From assembly GCF_000520555.1 (NCBI RefSeq), contig NZ_KI914899.1, positions 1 through 64,000 of the forward strand: a DNA stretch of 64,000 nt, written 5' to 3'. Below the pieces are notes generated by a model. That model ran no database searches and had not been told where the DNA came from. It worked only from the letters and a program-made list of their open reading frames with translations. This DNA comes from Arthrobacter sp. Br18 (GTDB lineage Bacteria > Actinomycetota > Actinomycetes > Actinomycetales > Micrococcaceae). The position numbers and the translations under genes were made by a program. Positions 7,386 to 17,180 of the stretch are shown piece after piece; positions within the stretch are counted from its first letter, which is position 1, and every line of letters begins with the position of its first letter.

Positions 7386-8989
7386 ACACCGGAACAGCAG
7401 TACCCGGGCCTCCGGCCGCTCGTACAGCTACCCGGACTCTGATGCTGTGGTGTCCGGACTGGCCCATCACAGCGGCCATCCGTGAGCACTCGCTCGAGGT
7501 CCATGCCGCCCTTGCCCTGGTGGACGGGGGCGAGGTATTCGCCTGCTCACCCGCGGCCCGGGAGAACGGCGTACGGCGGGGTCTTCGCCTTCGTGAGGCG
7601 CAGGCACGATGCACCGGCCTCATCGTCCTGCCCTACGACCCGTTCCTGGATATCCGCAGTTTTGAACCCGTCACCACGGCGGTGGAAACCATCATGCCGG
7701 GAGTGCAGGTACTGCGTCCTGGGCTGTGTGCGATTCGGATCAAGGGCCCGTCCCGTTATTACGGCAGTGAGGAGAACGCCGCATCCGTGGTGCTCCAGAC
7801 ACTCGCCGCCATCGGCCTGACCGATGTCCGTGTCGGGATTGCCGACGGCCCTTTCGCCGCGGAGCAGGCCGCGAAGGCAACGGAGGCAACGGAGGCACTG
7901 GAGGATCCGCAGGCCGAGCCGCTCTGCATCATCCCTCCCGGAGGATCCCCCTGGTTCCTCAGCACTCTGCCCCTCGATGTTTTCGAACAGCCGCGGTTGG
8001 CGGTGCTGCTGAAGCGCCTGGGCATTCGGTCCCTCGGTGATTTTGCTGCCCTGGGTGCTGCTGATGTGCGCAACAGGTTCGGCGCAGAGGGCGCACTGGC
8101 ACACCGGCAGTCCAGCGGTCTTGACCATTTCAGTGTGGTGGACCGCACCCCTCCTCTCCAGTTGGAAGTGACCGCCCATTTCGAACCGCCCCTGGTGCGC
8201 ATCGACCAGTTGGCCTTTGCCTTCCGCAGAACTGCCGAAGGTTTCGTGGCCGGGCTGAGGCGGGCCGGGCTGGTGTGCACAGCGGTGCAGGTGGCGCTGC
8301 ACACCGAATCCGGCGAGGTGTCCGAACGCTTGTGGCAGCACCCGCGCTGGTTCGACGCCGACGACGTCGTGGACCGCGTGCGCTGGCAACTGCAGGGAAC
8401 CAATGCAGCCGACCACGGGCTGACGTCCGGGATCACCCGCGTGCAGGTTGTTCCCGGCCTCGTCGAGGACCTCGGCGACCACGCCGACGGGCTGTGGGGA
8501 ACGGGTCCCGATGAAAGTATCCACCACGGGCTGGCACGTGTGCAGAGCATGCTGGGCCACGGGGCCGTGCTGACGGCAGTGATTGCCGGCGGACGGCTTC
8601 TCGCGGACCGCAGGGTCTACATTCCATGGGGGGACTCACCGGCGGCCCAGGATAAAACCCAGCCGTGGCCCGGGCGGCTTCCCGGCCCGGTTCCGGCCAC
8701 GGTCTTCGCGGTGCCGGTTCCCGCCGTCGTCGTCGATGCACGGGGAAACCCCGTCGCCGTCGATCCCCGGGGGCTGGTCAGTGCGGATCCGGCTTTCTTC
8801 ACCGTGGGCGCCGCCATCGACCAGCGGTGGCCGGTGCATTCCTGGGCCGGCCCCTGGCCCATCAACGAGCGCTGGTGGGATCCCGGGGGGCGCATGCTCA
8901 ACCGTTTTCAGCTGGTGGATTCATCCGGTTCCGCCTGGCTCCTGCTTCTCGAGAACCAGGAGTGGTTTTCCGAAGCCAGTTACGACTAG
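7382..8989 (+). CDS. imuB: ImuB, catalytically inactive Y-family polymerase homologue
   Basis: A 535-residue DinB/UmuC-like protein. The catalytic acidic motif DxDxFF is replaced by MLWCPDWPI at the N-terminus, and the SIDE motif is replaced by GPSRYYGSEENA, so it should be an inactive polymerase as known for ImuB. Its role in the family is to act as an adaptor joining DnaE2 to the beta clamp and ImuA'. The HhH region (LLKRLGIRSLGDFAALG) and a long C-terminal tail are present. The ATG overlaps the end of the upstream gene. Confidence 0.88.
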   Translation: MNTGTAVPGPPAARTATRTLMLWCPDWPITAAIREHSLEVHAALALVDGGEVFACSPAARENGVRRGLRLREAQARCTGLIVLPYDPFLDIRSFEPVTTAVETIMPGVQVLRPGLCAIRIKGPSRYYGSEENAASVVLQTLAAIGLTDVRVGIADGPFAAEQAAKATEATEALEDPQAEPLCIIPPGGSPWFLSTLPLDVFEQPRLAVLLKRLGIRSLGDFAALGAADVRNRFGAEGALAHRQSSGLDHFSVVDRTPPLQLEVTAHFEPPLVRIDQLAFAFRRTAEGFVAGLRRAGLVCTAVQVALHTESGEVSERLWQHPRWFDADDVVDRVRWQLQGTNAADHGLTSGITRVQVVPGLVEDLGDHADGLWGTGPDESIHHGLARVQSMLGHGAVLTAVIAGGRLLADRRVYIPWGDSPAAQDKTQPWPGRLPGPVPATVFAVPVPAVVVDARGNPVAVDPRGLVSADPAFFTVGAAIDQRWPVHSWAGPWPINERWWDPGGRMLNRFQLVDSSGSAWLLLLENQEWFSEASYD

Positions 8990-9020
8990 GGCACAGAACC
9001 AGGAACGAGGAGGATCACAG

Positions 9021-12000
9021 ATGGCCTGGAGCAACCCTCCCGTACCCTGGTCCGACTTCGAGCGGAACCTGTCCGACAGGACACGACCGGGCTCGCCTCC
9101 GCCGGGCGCCGACGGCGGCGACAGTCCCGCCTGGTCGAGGAAACGCCAGCCCTATGCTGCCCCTCCACAAGCCTTTCCGGTTCCCGAGGGGCAGGGAACG
9201 CCCTATGCCGAGCTTCACGTCCACTCGAACTTCAGCTTCCTGGACGGCGCATCCAGCCCGGAACAGCTGGTGGAGGAAGCTCACCGGCTGGGTCTGCAGG
9301 GCCTTGCCCTCACCGACCACGATGGCTTCTACGGCGCGGTGCATCTGGCCGAGGCCGCAGAGAAGTATCCGGACCTTGCCACCATCTACGGCACCGAGCT
9401 CTCCCTCGAACTGTCGAAACCCCAGAACGGCGAGCCGGACCCCGAGGGCAGCCATCTCCTGGTGCTTGCACGCGGATCGGCCGGATACCACCGTCTTGCC
9501 GGTGCCATCACCGCGGCGCAGCTGGCCGAAGGAGCGGAAAAGGGAAGACCCCGCTATTGCCTGGAGGATCTTGCCGAGCATGCTGCGGGTTCCTGGATGA
9601 TCCTCACCGGCTGCCGGAAGGGCTCCGTTCGGAAAGCCCTCGTCTCCGGCGGCGACAGGGCTGCGGAGGTGGAAATCGTTCGCCTTCTGGACCTGTTCGG
9701 CCGGGATTCCGTGGCCGTTGAACTTTCCGACCAGGGCAATCCCCTGGACACGGCACACAATGATGCCCTGGCCGCTCTGGGTGCCCGGCTGAAACTACCC
9801 GTCATCGCGACGAACAACGTGCACTACGCCGTTCCCGGGCAGCACCGGCTCGCTACTGCGCTGGCTGCCGTCCGCGCACGCAGGAGCCTCGACCAGATGA
9901 ACGGTTGGCTCCCGGCAGCGGGCGCCGCGCACCTGCGCAGCGGCGCCGAGATGGCAACCCGATTCCGCGCCTATCCGGGAGCTGTGGAACAGACGGTGGA
10001 TATTGCGGGGGACCTCGCTTTCCGTCTGCGCAGCGTCAAACCCGGCCTGCCGAATATCGAGTTACCCGACGGCCACACCCAGATGAGCTACCTTCGGCAT
10101 CTTGTCTGGGAGGGGGCGGACAGACTGTATGGCGGGCGGAGCGATGTCAGGGAACGGATAGAGCGCGAGCTGGACGTCATCGAGAGCAAGAACTTTCCCG
10201 GATACTTCCTGATTGTCCATGACCTGGTGCACTACGCCCGCCGCCGTGGAATCCTGTGCCAGGGGCGTGGCTCGGCGGCGAACTCGGCCGTCTGCTACCT
10301 GCTGGAAATCACCGCGGTGGATTCGATTCGGTACGAGCTGCCCTTCGAGAGGTTCCTGTCCAGCCTCCGGGACGAAGAACCCGACATCGACGTGGATTTC
10401 GACTCCGACCGCCGCGAGGAAGTCATCCAGTATGTCTACCGCAAGTACGGCAGGTTCAATGCGGCACAGGTTGCCAATGTCATCACGTACCGTCCCAAGT
10501 TCGCCGTCCGCGACATGGCCAAGGCGCTGGGCCACAGCCCCGGCCAGCAGGATGCCTGGTCGAAACAGGTGGAACGCTGGGGAGGGTCGGTGTCGAGTAG
10601 TGACCATGACATCCCGGATTCGGTGGTCGGCCTTGCCCGGGAGGTCCTGAAATTTCCGCGGCACCTCGGCATACATTCCGGGGGGATGGTGCTGACGGAC
10701 CGCCCCGTCGGGGAAGTATGCCCCATCGAGCATGGGCGGATGGAGGGGAGGACCGTCCTTCAGTGGGACAAGGATGACTGTGCCTGGATGGGCCTGGTGA
10801 AATTCGACCTCCTCGGCCTCGGAATCCTTGCCGCCATCCAGTACAACTTCGACCTCGTGGAAAAGCACTTCGGTGAGCGGTGGGCGCTGCACAGCATCCC
10901 CAAGGAGGAGCAGGGCGTGTATGACATGCTGTGTTTCGCCGATTCGGTGGGAGTGTTCCAGGTGGAAAGCCGCGCCCAGATGGGAATGCTTCCCCGGCTG
11001 CAACCACGGCAGTTCTATGACCTCGTGATCGAAGTGGCCCTCGTGCGTCCGGGCCCTATCCAGGGCGGCGCCGTCCATCCCTATATCAAGCGCAAGACGG
11101 GTGAGGAGGAGGTGCGCTACCTTCACCCGGACCTGAAGCCGGTACTCGAACGGACACTGGGTGTTCCCCTGTTCCAGGAACAGCTGATGCAGATGGCCAT
11201 GGTGGTGGGCGGCTGCACCGGAGCCGACGCCGACCTGCTGCGCCGGGCCATGGGATCGAAGCGGGGAGAGGAACGGATTGATTCCCTGCGCGCCAAGCTC
11301 TACGCGGGCATGGCATCGAACGGCATCACCGGAGAGGTGGCGGATGCGATCTACACCAAGATCCATGCGTTCGCGAACTTCGGCTTCGCCGAGAGCCACT
11401 CCATCAGTTTCGCCCTGCTGGTCTATGTGAGTGCCTGGCTGAGACTCCATTACCCCGGAGCCTTCCTTGCCTCGCTGCTGCGGGCACAGCCCATGGGGTT
11501 CTATTCGCCGCAGACACTCGTTGCCGATGCGCGGCGGCACGGAGCGGAGGTGCTGCGCCCGGACATCCTGCATTCCGGCGTCCACGCGGACCTCGAGCCT
11601 CTTGACGGCTTTGCGCCCGGAGAAGATCCCCCGTCGCGAACCACCGGGAAGGACTGCTGCGTCCAGGAGCATCAGCCGCCCGTCGGTCCGTTCGACCGGA
11701 GCGTGCCCTTCGATTCCACTGTCCACCGCCGTGACGGCAACTATGCGGTGCGGCTGGGGTTGGACAGCGTGCAGTCCATCGGTGGGAAGGTCGCGGAGAA
11801 GATTGTGGCCGAACGAACCCGGAACGGCCCCTTCGAGGACATGAGGGACCTTGCAAGGCGTACCGGACTCACCTCGGCACAGCTCGAAGCACTCGCTGCC
11901 GCCGGGGCCTTCGACTCCATGGGCTTGTCGAGGCGCGACGCCCTGTGGGACGCGGGCCCGGCCTCCACCGAGCGGGAAGGCCAGCTCAGGGGCACCGCCG

Positions 12001-12446
12001 TCTATATCCAGCCGCCCCTGATGCCCGAGCTGTCCGACCTCGACAGGGTGGGTTCGGATCTGTGGTCCACGGGTATCACTCCTGATGACCACCCGGTGCG
12101 CCACGCCCGGGCTCGGCTGAAGCGCCGGGGTGCGCTCAGTGCGGCGGATCTGCAGGTGGCCGAGTCGGGACGGCGCGTGGAAACCGGCGGGGTGGTGACC
12201 CACCGCCAGCGCCCTGCTACTGCCAGCGGCATCACGTTTCTGAACCTGGAGGATGAAACCGGACTGGTGAACGTGATCTGTTCGGTGGGAGTGTGGCAGC
12301 GGTACCGCCGCGTGGCACGGGAAGCCGGCAGCGTGATCGTTCGGGGCATCCTCGAACGGTCTCCGGAGGGAGTGGTGAACCTCGTAGCGGACCGGTTCGA
12401 GGTGCTGCAGCTCAAGGCAACCACCAGATCCCGGGACTTCCGCTGA
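9021..12446 (+). CDS. dnaE2: Error-prone DNA polymerase DnaE2
   Basis: A 1141-residue C-family polymerase. It begins with a PHP domain (PYAELHVHSNFSFLDGASSP, about residues 65-330). The palm follows, with DEEPDIDVDFDSDRREEV carrying the catalytic aspartates and RPGPIQGGAVHPY as a family marker. An HhH segment (LDSVQSIGGKVAEKI) and a C-terminal OB domain (VVTHRQRPATASGITF) complete the protein. The length fits DnaE2. The start chosen (MAWSNPPVPW) has CGAGGAGG upstream. It synthesises across lesions in SOS-induced mutagenesis together with ImuB. It is the last gene before a terminator. Confidence 0.95.
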   Translation: MAWSNPPVPWSDFERNLSDRTRPGSPPPGADGGDSPAWSRKRQPYAAPPQAFPVPEGQGTPYAELHVHSNFSFLDGASSPEQLVEEAHRLGLQGLALTDHDGFYGAVHLAEAAEKYPDLATIYGTELSLELSKPQNGEPDPEGSHLLVLARGSAGYHRLAGAITAAQLAEGAEKGRPRYCLEDLAEHAAGSWMILTGCRKGSVRKALVSGGDRAAEVEIVRLLDLFGRDSVAVELSDQGNPLDTAHNDALAALGARLKLPVIATNNVHYAVPGQHRLATALAAVRARRSLDQMNGWLPAAGAAHLRSGAEMATRFRAYPGAVEQTVDIAGDLAFRLRSVKPGLPNIELPDGHTQMSYLRHLVWEGADRLYGGRSDVRERIERELDVIESKNFPGYFLIVHDLVHYARRRGILCQGRGSAANSAVCYLLEITAVDSIRYELPFERFLSSLRDEEPDIDVDFDSDRREEVIQYVYRKYGRFNAAQVANVITYRPKFAVRDMAKALGHSPGQQDAWSKQVERWGGSVSSSDHDIPDSVVGLAREVLKFPRHLGIHSGGMVLTDRPVGEVCPIEHGRMEGRTVLQWDKDDCAWMGLVKFDLLGLGILAAIQYNFDLVEKHFGERWALHSIPKEEQGVYDMLCFADSVGVFQVESRAQMGMLPRLQPRQFYDLVIEVALVRPGPIQGGAVHPYIKRKTGEEEVRYLHPDLKPVLERTLGVPLFQEQLMQMAMVVGGCTGADADLLRRAMGSKRGEERIDSLRAKLYAGMASNGITGEVADAIYTKIHAFANFGFAESHSISFALLVYVSAWLRLHYPGAFLASLLRAQPMGFYSPQTLVADARRHGAEVLRPDILHSGVHADLEPLDGFAPGEDPPSRTTGKDCCVQEHQPPVGPFDRSVPFDSTVHRRDGNYAVRLGLDSVQSIGGKVAEKIVAERTRNGPFEDMRDLARRTGLTSAQLEALAAAGAFDSMGLSRRDALWDAGPASTEREGQLRGTAVYIQPPLMPELSDLDRVGSDLWSTGITPDDHPVRHARARLKRRGALSAADLQVAESGRRVETGGVVTHRQRPATASGITFLNLEDETGLVNVICSVGVWQRYRRVAREAGSVIVRGILERSPEGVVNLVADRFEVLQLKATTRSRDFR

Positions 12447-12483
12447 CGGGCCGCGTGCCACGCGCGGGACACCGTCCACCAAC

Positions 12484-12517
12484 GGCAAAAGGCCCCCGGA
12501 GCCGGGAGCCTTTTGCC
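12484..12517. terminator. Bidirectional terminator-like hairpin after dnaE2
   Basis: The arms GGCAAAAGGC and GCCTTTTGCC flank inner CCCGG/CCGGG pairs, giving a long near-perfect stem. The A-run on one side and T-run on the other let it act for dnaE2 on the plus strand and for the convergent tRNA-Leu on the minus strand. Confidence 0.8.
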
Positions 12518-12527
12518 TGATCCTTCG

Positions 12528-12610
12528 TGCGCGAGGGGGGATTTGAACCCCCACACCCTTTCGGATACTGGCACCTGAAGCCAGCGCGTCTGCCGTTCCG
12601 CCACTCGCGC
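12528..12610 (-). tRNA. tRNA-Leu (anticodon CAG)
   Basis: An 83-base class II tRNA on the minus strand. Acceptor GCGCGAG (12604-12610) pairs with CTCGCGC (12529-12535). The anticodon stem is CTGGC/GCCAG with loop TTCAGGT, anticodon CAG for Leu, and there is a long variable arm. CCA is not encoded. Confidence 0.95.
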
Positions 12611-12944
12611 AATTTCGAGATTCCAAGCCGCCGGAGAACTCCGGATCGCCTTGTGAACAGCAGAAACAAGCATAACGGAGCCGGTGACGAAACACCTAAA
12701 CGGACTGCTCCGGCCCACCGGGCCGTCCTCGTCCCCGGCGCCCGATCGCCGGCGCGAAGTAGCGGCCGGGCCTGCTCCGTTAATGTCATTCCCAGAGCAC
12801 CCACGTAGTATCGGGGTGAACGTGCCCGGCTGGACACTGCCTCGGGCAAGGCCACCGGCGAATAACCCGGCAGACAATCCGGTGGACAACCCAGGCAGGT
12901 TCCGCAGCACCAGGAACATTCGGAAAAAGGTCAGGAGGCGGAAA
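12611..12944 (+). promoter_or_regulatory. 334-base upstream region of the fhaA-pknB operon
   Basis: No convincing gene lies here. The stretch separates tRNA-Leu (minus) from fhaA (plus) and must hold the promoters of both. A near-match to a DnaA box (GGTGGACAA at 12881-12889, one base off) was noted, but nothing else supports DnaA binding here. I cannot name specific promoter hexamers with confidence. Confidence 0.5.
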
Positions 12945-13679
12945 ATGGGCATACTCGACAACGTCGAACGCGGTTTGGAAAAAATGGTCCGGGGCGTCTT
13001 CTCCACCGGTTCCCGGTCAGAGGTGCAACCGGTCGAGATTGCCAGTGCGCTCCGCAGGGAACTGGACAACCGATCGATGGTCCTCGCCCAGGGCCGCACC
13101 CTCGCACCCAACGTCTTCACCGCCCGCCTGTCCGATGCAGACTTCGCGAACGCCCAGCGCTGGGGCTCCACCCTCGCCGAGGAGCTCTGTGACGTGGTCA
13201 TCCGTCACGTCAACAGTCAGCAGTACACCCTCCAGGGCCCGGTGCAGGTTTCCTTCGCACACGACCCCGACCTCAAGACAGGTGTGTTCGAGCTCGACTC
13301 CAGCATGGAAAAAGGCGGGCGCAGGCCACCTGCCGCACACGCGCCCTCTGCCCCCCGGCGACAGCCGACGCGCTACCAGCCCGTCCTCGAACTGGACGGC
13401 CAGCGCTACTCGCTCAATGCGGGGTCGATCATCCTCGGGCGCTCCTCCGATGCGGACATCCTCGTGGACGACACCGGAGTGTCGCGGCGGCATCTTGAGA
13501 TTAGGGCTTCGGACGGTGGTGTATTCGCCGTCGACCTCGGCTCCACGAACGGCAGCTACGTCAATGGCCAGCGCGTCCAGGGCCAGGCGGAGCTGACCGA
13601 CGGATCAGCCATCACCATGGGGCGGACGCGCCTCACCTTCCGGCTGGTACCCATCCAGAAAGCCGGCGACACACCATGA
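12945..13679 (+). CDS. fhaA: FhaA, DUF3662 and FHA domain protein
   Basis: A 244-residue phosphothreonine-binding protein. The N-terminal DUF3662 domain (MGILDNVERGLEKMVRGVFS, about residues 1-115) is followed by a short Pro/Ala/Arg linker and a C-terminal FHA domain (about 140-240). The FHA signature is seen in LGRSSDADILVDD, SRRHLEIR and DLGSTNGSYVNG. In mycobacteria FhaA binds the phosphorylated kinase-like domain of MviN and restrains peptidoglycan synthesis at poles and septa. An AGGAGG site precedes the chosen ATG. The stop overlaps the start of fhaB. Confidence 0.93.
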   Translation: MGILDNVERGLEKMVRGVFSTGSRSEVQPVEIASALRRELDNRSMVLAQGRTLAPNVFTARLSDADFANAQRWGSTLAEELCDVVIRHVNSQQYTLQGPVQVSFAHDPDLKTGVFELDSSMEKGGRRPPAAHAPSAPRRQPTRYQPVLELDGQRYSLNAGSIILGRSSDADILVDDTGVSRRHLEIRASDGGVFAVDLGSTNGSYVNGQRVQGQAELTDGSAITMGRTRLTFRLVPIQKAGDTP

Positions 13680-14164
13680 GCGAAGCAGGCGAACTGACCG
13701 TCACACTGCTGCGCTACGGTTTCCTGGTGCTGCTGTGGATCCTTGTCCTCAGCACGGTCAGCGCGCTCAGGCGCGACCTCGCCGTCGGCCAGCGCAACAA
13801 AACCGGCACTCCCACCGCCCGCGAGGCACGGAAGCACCCGGAGCTGATCCAGGAGGCACCCCCTTCGCGGGTCCAGGCGCACCAGCTCGTGGTGACCGAG
13901 GGTCCACTCACCGGCACCACTCTCGAGCTCACATCCAGCCCCATCCTCCTGGGACGTGCCCAGGAAGCAACGCTGGTCCTCGAGGACGATTACGCATCGG
14001 GCAGGCACGCCCGCCTGTTCCCCCAGGGGAGCCGCTGGTTCGTGGAGGACCTGGGTTCAACCAACGGCACGTTCCTCGCGGGGTCCCAGCTCACCCGTGC
14101 ACTGCCCGTCGAGCCGGGCGTACCCATCCGGATCGGTAAGACGGTTATTGAATTGAGGCCATAG
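13676..14164 (+). CDS. fhaB: FhaB (FipA-like), membrane-anchored FHA protein
   Basis: A 162-residue protein with one N-terminal transmembrane helix (TLLRYGFLVLLWILVLSTV, residues 9-27) and a C-terminal cytosolic FHA domain. The FHA signature is visible as LLGRAQEATLVLEDDYASGR and VEDLGSTNGTF. It recognises phosphothreonine, probably on proteins modified by PknA or PknB of the same operon; the homologue FipA links FtsZ and FtsQ in mycobacteria. Its ATG overlaps the fhaA stop (ATGA), and pstP starts two bases after its stop. Confidence 0.92.
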   Translation: MSEAGELTVTLLRYGFLVLLWILVLSTVSALRRDLAVGQRNKTGTPTAREARKHPELIQEAPPSRVQAHQLVVTEGPLTGTTLELTSSPILLGRAQEATLVLEDDYASGRHARLFPQGSRWFVEDLGSTNGTFLAGSQLTRALPVEPGVPIRIGKTVIELRP

Positions 14165-14166
14165 AC

Positions 14167-15765
14167 ATGGCCCTTGTTCTACGGTTTGCGGCGCGCTCGG
14201 ATGTCGGAATGGTGCGCGCCAAGAATGATGATTCAGCGTACGTCGGACGCTACCTGGCGGTCGTGGCGGATGGCATGGGCGGACACGCAGGCGGCAACGT
14301 CGCCTCGGCCTCCACCGTCCTCGATCTGGTCCACCTCGACCGGGCGGATCATGGGGGAAACGCCGGTGTCCACCTCGCGGATGAGATCCAGACGGCCAAT
14401 TCCCTGTTGTCGGAACTCGTCAGCACCAATACCCAGCTCGCCGGTATGGGCACCACTGTCACCTCGTTACTCCTTGACGGGAAACGTCTGGAGCTGGCAC
14501 ACATCGGTGATTCGCGTGCCTACCGCCTCAAGGACGGCGTCTTCCAGCAGATCACCAAGGACCACACGTTCGTGCAGCGGCTCATCGACGAGGGCAGGCT
14601 CCGGCCCGAGGAGGCCGAGGTCCATCCTCACAAGAACGTCCTGATGCGTGTGCTCGGAGATGTTGATGCGAGTCCCGAGCTTGACCTCGAGTCCTTCGAC
14701 GTCACACCGGGTGAACGCTGGCTGCTGTGCTCGGACGGGTTGAATGCCGTCCTCAGTGAGCACGTCGTCGAGCAGGTCTTCCGAGAAACGGAGGATCTGC
14801 GGCAATGTGTCAACGCGCTCGTCGAGTTGACACTTGCAGGCGGTTCTCCCGACAACATCACCGTGGTGGTCGTCGAAGTGATCGAGGCCGACGACGACGA
14901 GGTGGTCATGCCGACCGCCATCCCCCCTGCCCGTGAAGCAGCGGGCGAGCGCGAGCACAGCGCGGCCAGTCCAGAAGGCGGTGACGATCCCTCACAGGTC
15001 AACGACGGACTGCCGGCCGCTGCGATACGGGCTGACATCATCCGCGAGGACCTGCTGACCCGCCCGCACATCCTCGTCGGCTCCGCTGCCCTCGCAACGG
15101 AGACCGGCCAGATACCGATCGTGACCCAGCGTTCCAGTGAGCGCCGGGCCGCCATGATGCTGACCCATCGGGGGGCGGCGTCCTCCGGGGAGGACGCCGC
15201 GGACGATTCCGGGGATCTCCCTCCGGCGAAGCGGCGGTGGCTGATGCCGGCGTTCCTCGGCCTGATGGCCCTGATCCTGGTTGCCGTTGTCGGTTTCGGG
15301 TACACCTGGACGCAGACCCGCTATTACGTTGCCGAAGCCGAGAGCAAGGTCGCCATCTACAGCGGTGTCCCCCAGAGCATCGGCCCTTTCCGCCTCAGTG
15401 AGGTCTATGAGGTGACGGACATCCCTGTGTCGAATCTGCCGGAGTACCAGAGGTCCAGGCTCATGGACACCCTGCCTGCCAGCGATCTGCAGGAAGCTGA
15501 ACGGATTGTGCAGGACCTTCGCGGTGAACTCCGGGCTGTTCCGTGCAGCCCAGGTGAAGGCAGTCCAGGTGAAGGCAGTCCCGCTCCCGCTCCCGCGCCC
15601 GGTCCGACCGAAACCGGAACGCCTGCCCCCGAACCTTCCACCACTGCCCCCAGCCCCAGCGCGAGCAATCCCACCGGCAGCGAGCCCAGCGGCAGCGTAG
15701 CTGTCGGGGACCGCCCGTCCGGTGAGGCCCAGCCGCAGATCACCTGTGAGGAAGGTCCGGAATGA
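14167..15765 (+). CDS. pstP: PstP, PP2C-type Ser/Thr protein phosphatase
   Basis: A 532-residue membrane phosphatase that reverses PknA/PknB phosphorylation. The PP2C domain covers about residues 1-240, with metal-binding motifs in SDVGMVRAKNDDSAY, VVADGMGGHAGG, HIGDSRAYRL and GGSPDNITVVV. One transmembrane helix (MPAFLGLMALILVAVVGFGY, near residue 360) leads to an extracytoplasmic tail. The tail ends in a Pro/Ser/Thr/Glu low-complexity stretch with a short duplicated segment (SPGEGSPGEG). The stop overlaps the rodA start by four bases. Confidence 0.94.
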   Translation: MALVLRFAARSDVGMVRAKNDDSAYVGRYLAVVADGMGGHAGGNVASASTVLDLVHLDRADHGGNAGVHLADEIQTANSLLSELVSTNTQLAGMGTTVTSLLLDGKRLELAHIGDSRAYRLKDGVFQQITKDHTFVQRLIDEGRLRPEEAEVHPHKNVLMRVLGDVDASPELDLESFDVTPGERWLLCSDGLNAVLSEHVVEQVFRETEDLRQCVNALVELTLAGGSPDNITVVVVEVIEADDDEVVMPTAIPPAREAAGEREHSAASPEGGDDPSQVNDGLPAAAIRADIIREDLLTRPHILVGSAALATETGQIPIVTQRSSERRAAMMLTHRGAASSGEDAADDSGDLPPAKRRWLMPAFLGLMALILVAVVGFGYTWTQTRYYVAEAESKVAIYSGVPQSIGPFRLSEVYEVTDIPVSNLPEYQRSRLMDTLPASDLQEAERIVQDLRGELRAVPCSPGEGSPGEGSPAPAPAPGPTETGTPAPEPSTTAPSPSASNPTGSEPSGSVAVGDRPSGEAQPQITCEEGPE

Positions 15766-17180
15766 GCGACGTTCTGACTGTCGCGAAGTCGCGCAGAAAC
15801 GTGGAGGCCCTTCTGCTCCTTGTCGCTTTCGCCGTCGCGGTGGGAGCGAACTACATCGCCGGGCTGGACAGGGAGGAGCCCTTCAACCCCTACTTCTGGG
15901 CCCAGGCCTCCACGTTCGTGGGCATGGGCCTGCTGATCCACATCATTCTCCGGGTCCGTGCCAAATATGCCGATCCGGTTATACTCCCGATCGTTCTTGC
16001 CCTCAACGGCATCGGCCTGGCCATGATCCACCGGCTGGATCTCCCCCGGATCGACGACGCCGCCTTCACCCCGGTGGCACAGCAGCAGCTGCTGTGGACC
16101 GGCGTCGCGATCAGCGCTGCCGCCGTGCTGCTGGTCTTCCTGAAGGACCATCGGATCCTCCGCCGCTTCACCTACATCTCGCTCATTGTGAGCGCCGTCC
16201 TTCTCCTGCTCCCCCTCACCCCGCTGGGGCTGGAGATCAACGGCGCGCGGATCTGGATCTCCGTGGGTATCGGAACCTTCCAGCCGGGCGAGGTAGCCAA
16301 GATCACGCTCGCCGTCTTCTTCGCCGGTTACCTGTCGACCAATCGCGACCTCATCCTTCTGGCCGGCAAGAAGATCGGACCCCTGCAGCTTCCACGGTTC
16401 CAGGACCTCGCGCCGATGGTCGCCGCCTGGTTCGTAAGCATCGGTGTGCTCATCTTCCAGCGGGACCTCGGCTCATCGATCCTCTTCTTCGGCCTTTTCA
16501 TGGCCATGATCTACGTGGCGACGAGCAGGGTGAGCTGGGTGCTGATCGGGCTGGCCCTGATCGGCGTCGGCGGTTATTTCGCGCTGCAGCTGTTCAGCCA
16601 TGTTGCACTGCGCTTCGACAGCTGGATCAATGCTTTCGACCCGGAGGTCTACAACCGGGCGCCCGGAGGCAGCGGCCAGGTTGTCCAGGGGCTGTTCGGG
16701 CTCGGCAGCGGCGGGCTTGCGGGGACCGGTCTGGGCCAGGGACGGCCGGATCTCGTCACCTACGCCAACAGCGACATGATCATTGCCGCCCTCGGCGAGG
16801 AACTGGGCCTGATCGGCATCTGCGCCATCGTGATGCTCTACGTGCTGCTGGTGTCCCGCGGATTCCGTGCGGCTCTCGGCACAAAGGACGGCTTCGGGAA
16901 GCTGCTCGCCTGCGGGCTCTCCTTCACCATCGCCCTGCAGTGTTTCGTTGTCATCGGAGGGATTACGCGTCTGATCCCCCTGACCGGACTTACCACCCCC
17001 TTCATGTCCGCCGGCGGGTCATCGCTGCTGGCGAACTGGCTGATCGTGGCTCTTCTCCTGCTGATTTCGGAAGCCGCACGCCGTCCAGCGCCGAGCGGCC
17101 CCATGACAAGTCCCTTTCCCGACCCACCTGGCGTGGGCGGCCACCCCACCCCCGGACACCCCACGGAGGCCACCCGATGA
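15762..17180 (+). CDS. rodA: RodA, FtsW/RodA/SpoVE-family peptidoglycan glycosyltransferase
   Basis: A 472-residue polytopic SEDS protein with about 10-12 membrane helices. The SEDS markers are present: FLKDHRILRRFTY, the long NGARIWISVGIGTFQPGEVA region, and the C-terminal LIPLTGLTTPFMSAGGSS. It polymerises lipid II into glycan strands for elongation in partnership with the class B PBP encoded by the next gene. The C-terminal cytosolic tail is Pro-rich. ATGA overlaps join it to both pstP and pbpA. Confidence 0.94.
   Translation: MSDVLTVAKSRRNVEALLLLVAFAVAVGANYIAGLDREEPFNPYFWAQASTFVGMGLLIHIILRVRAKYADPVILPIVLALNGIGLAMIHRLDLPRIDDAAFTPVAQQQLLWTGVAISAAAVLLVFLKDHRILRRFTYISLIVSAVLLLLPLTPLGLEINGARIWISVGIGTFQPGEVAKITLAVFFAGYLSTNRDLILLAGKKIGPLQLPRFQDLAPMVAAWFVSIGVLIFQRDLGSSILFFGLFMAMIYVATSRVSWVLIGLALIGVGGYFALQLFSHVALRFDSWINAFDPEVYNRAPGGSGQVVQGLFGLGSGGLAGTGLGQGRPDLVTYANSDMIIAALGEELGLIGICAIVMLYVLLVSRGFRAALGTKDGFGKLLACGLSFTIALQCFVVIGGITRLIPLTGLTTPFMSAGGSSLLANWLIVALLLLISEAARRPAPSGPMTSPFPDPPGVGGHPTPGHPTEATR

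Noticed and set aside
10062-12695. Long open frame (877 codons) antisense to dnaE2
   Set aside because: It mirrors the codon pattern of dnaE2 on the other strand, has no recognisable domain, and runs through tRNA-Leu. It is a high-GC shadow frame.
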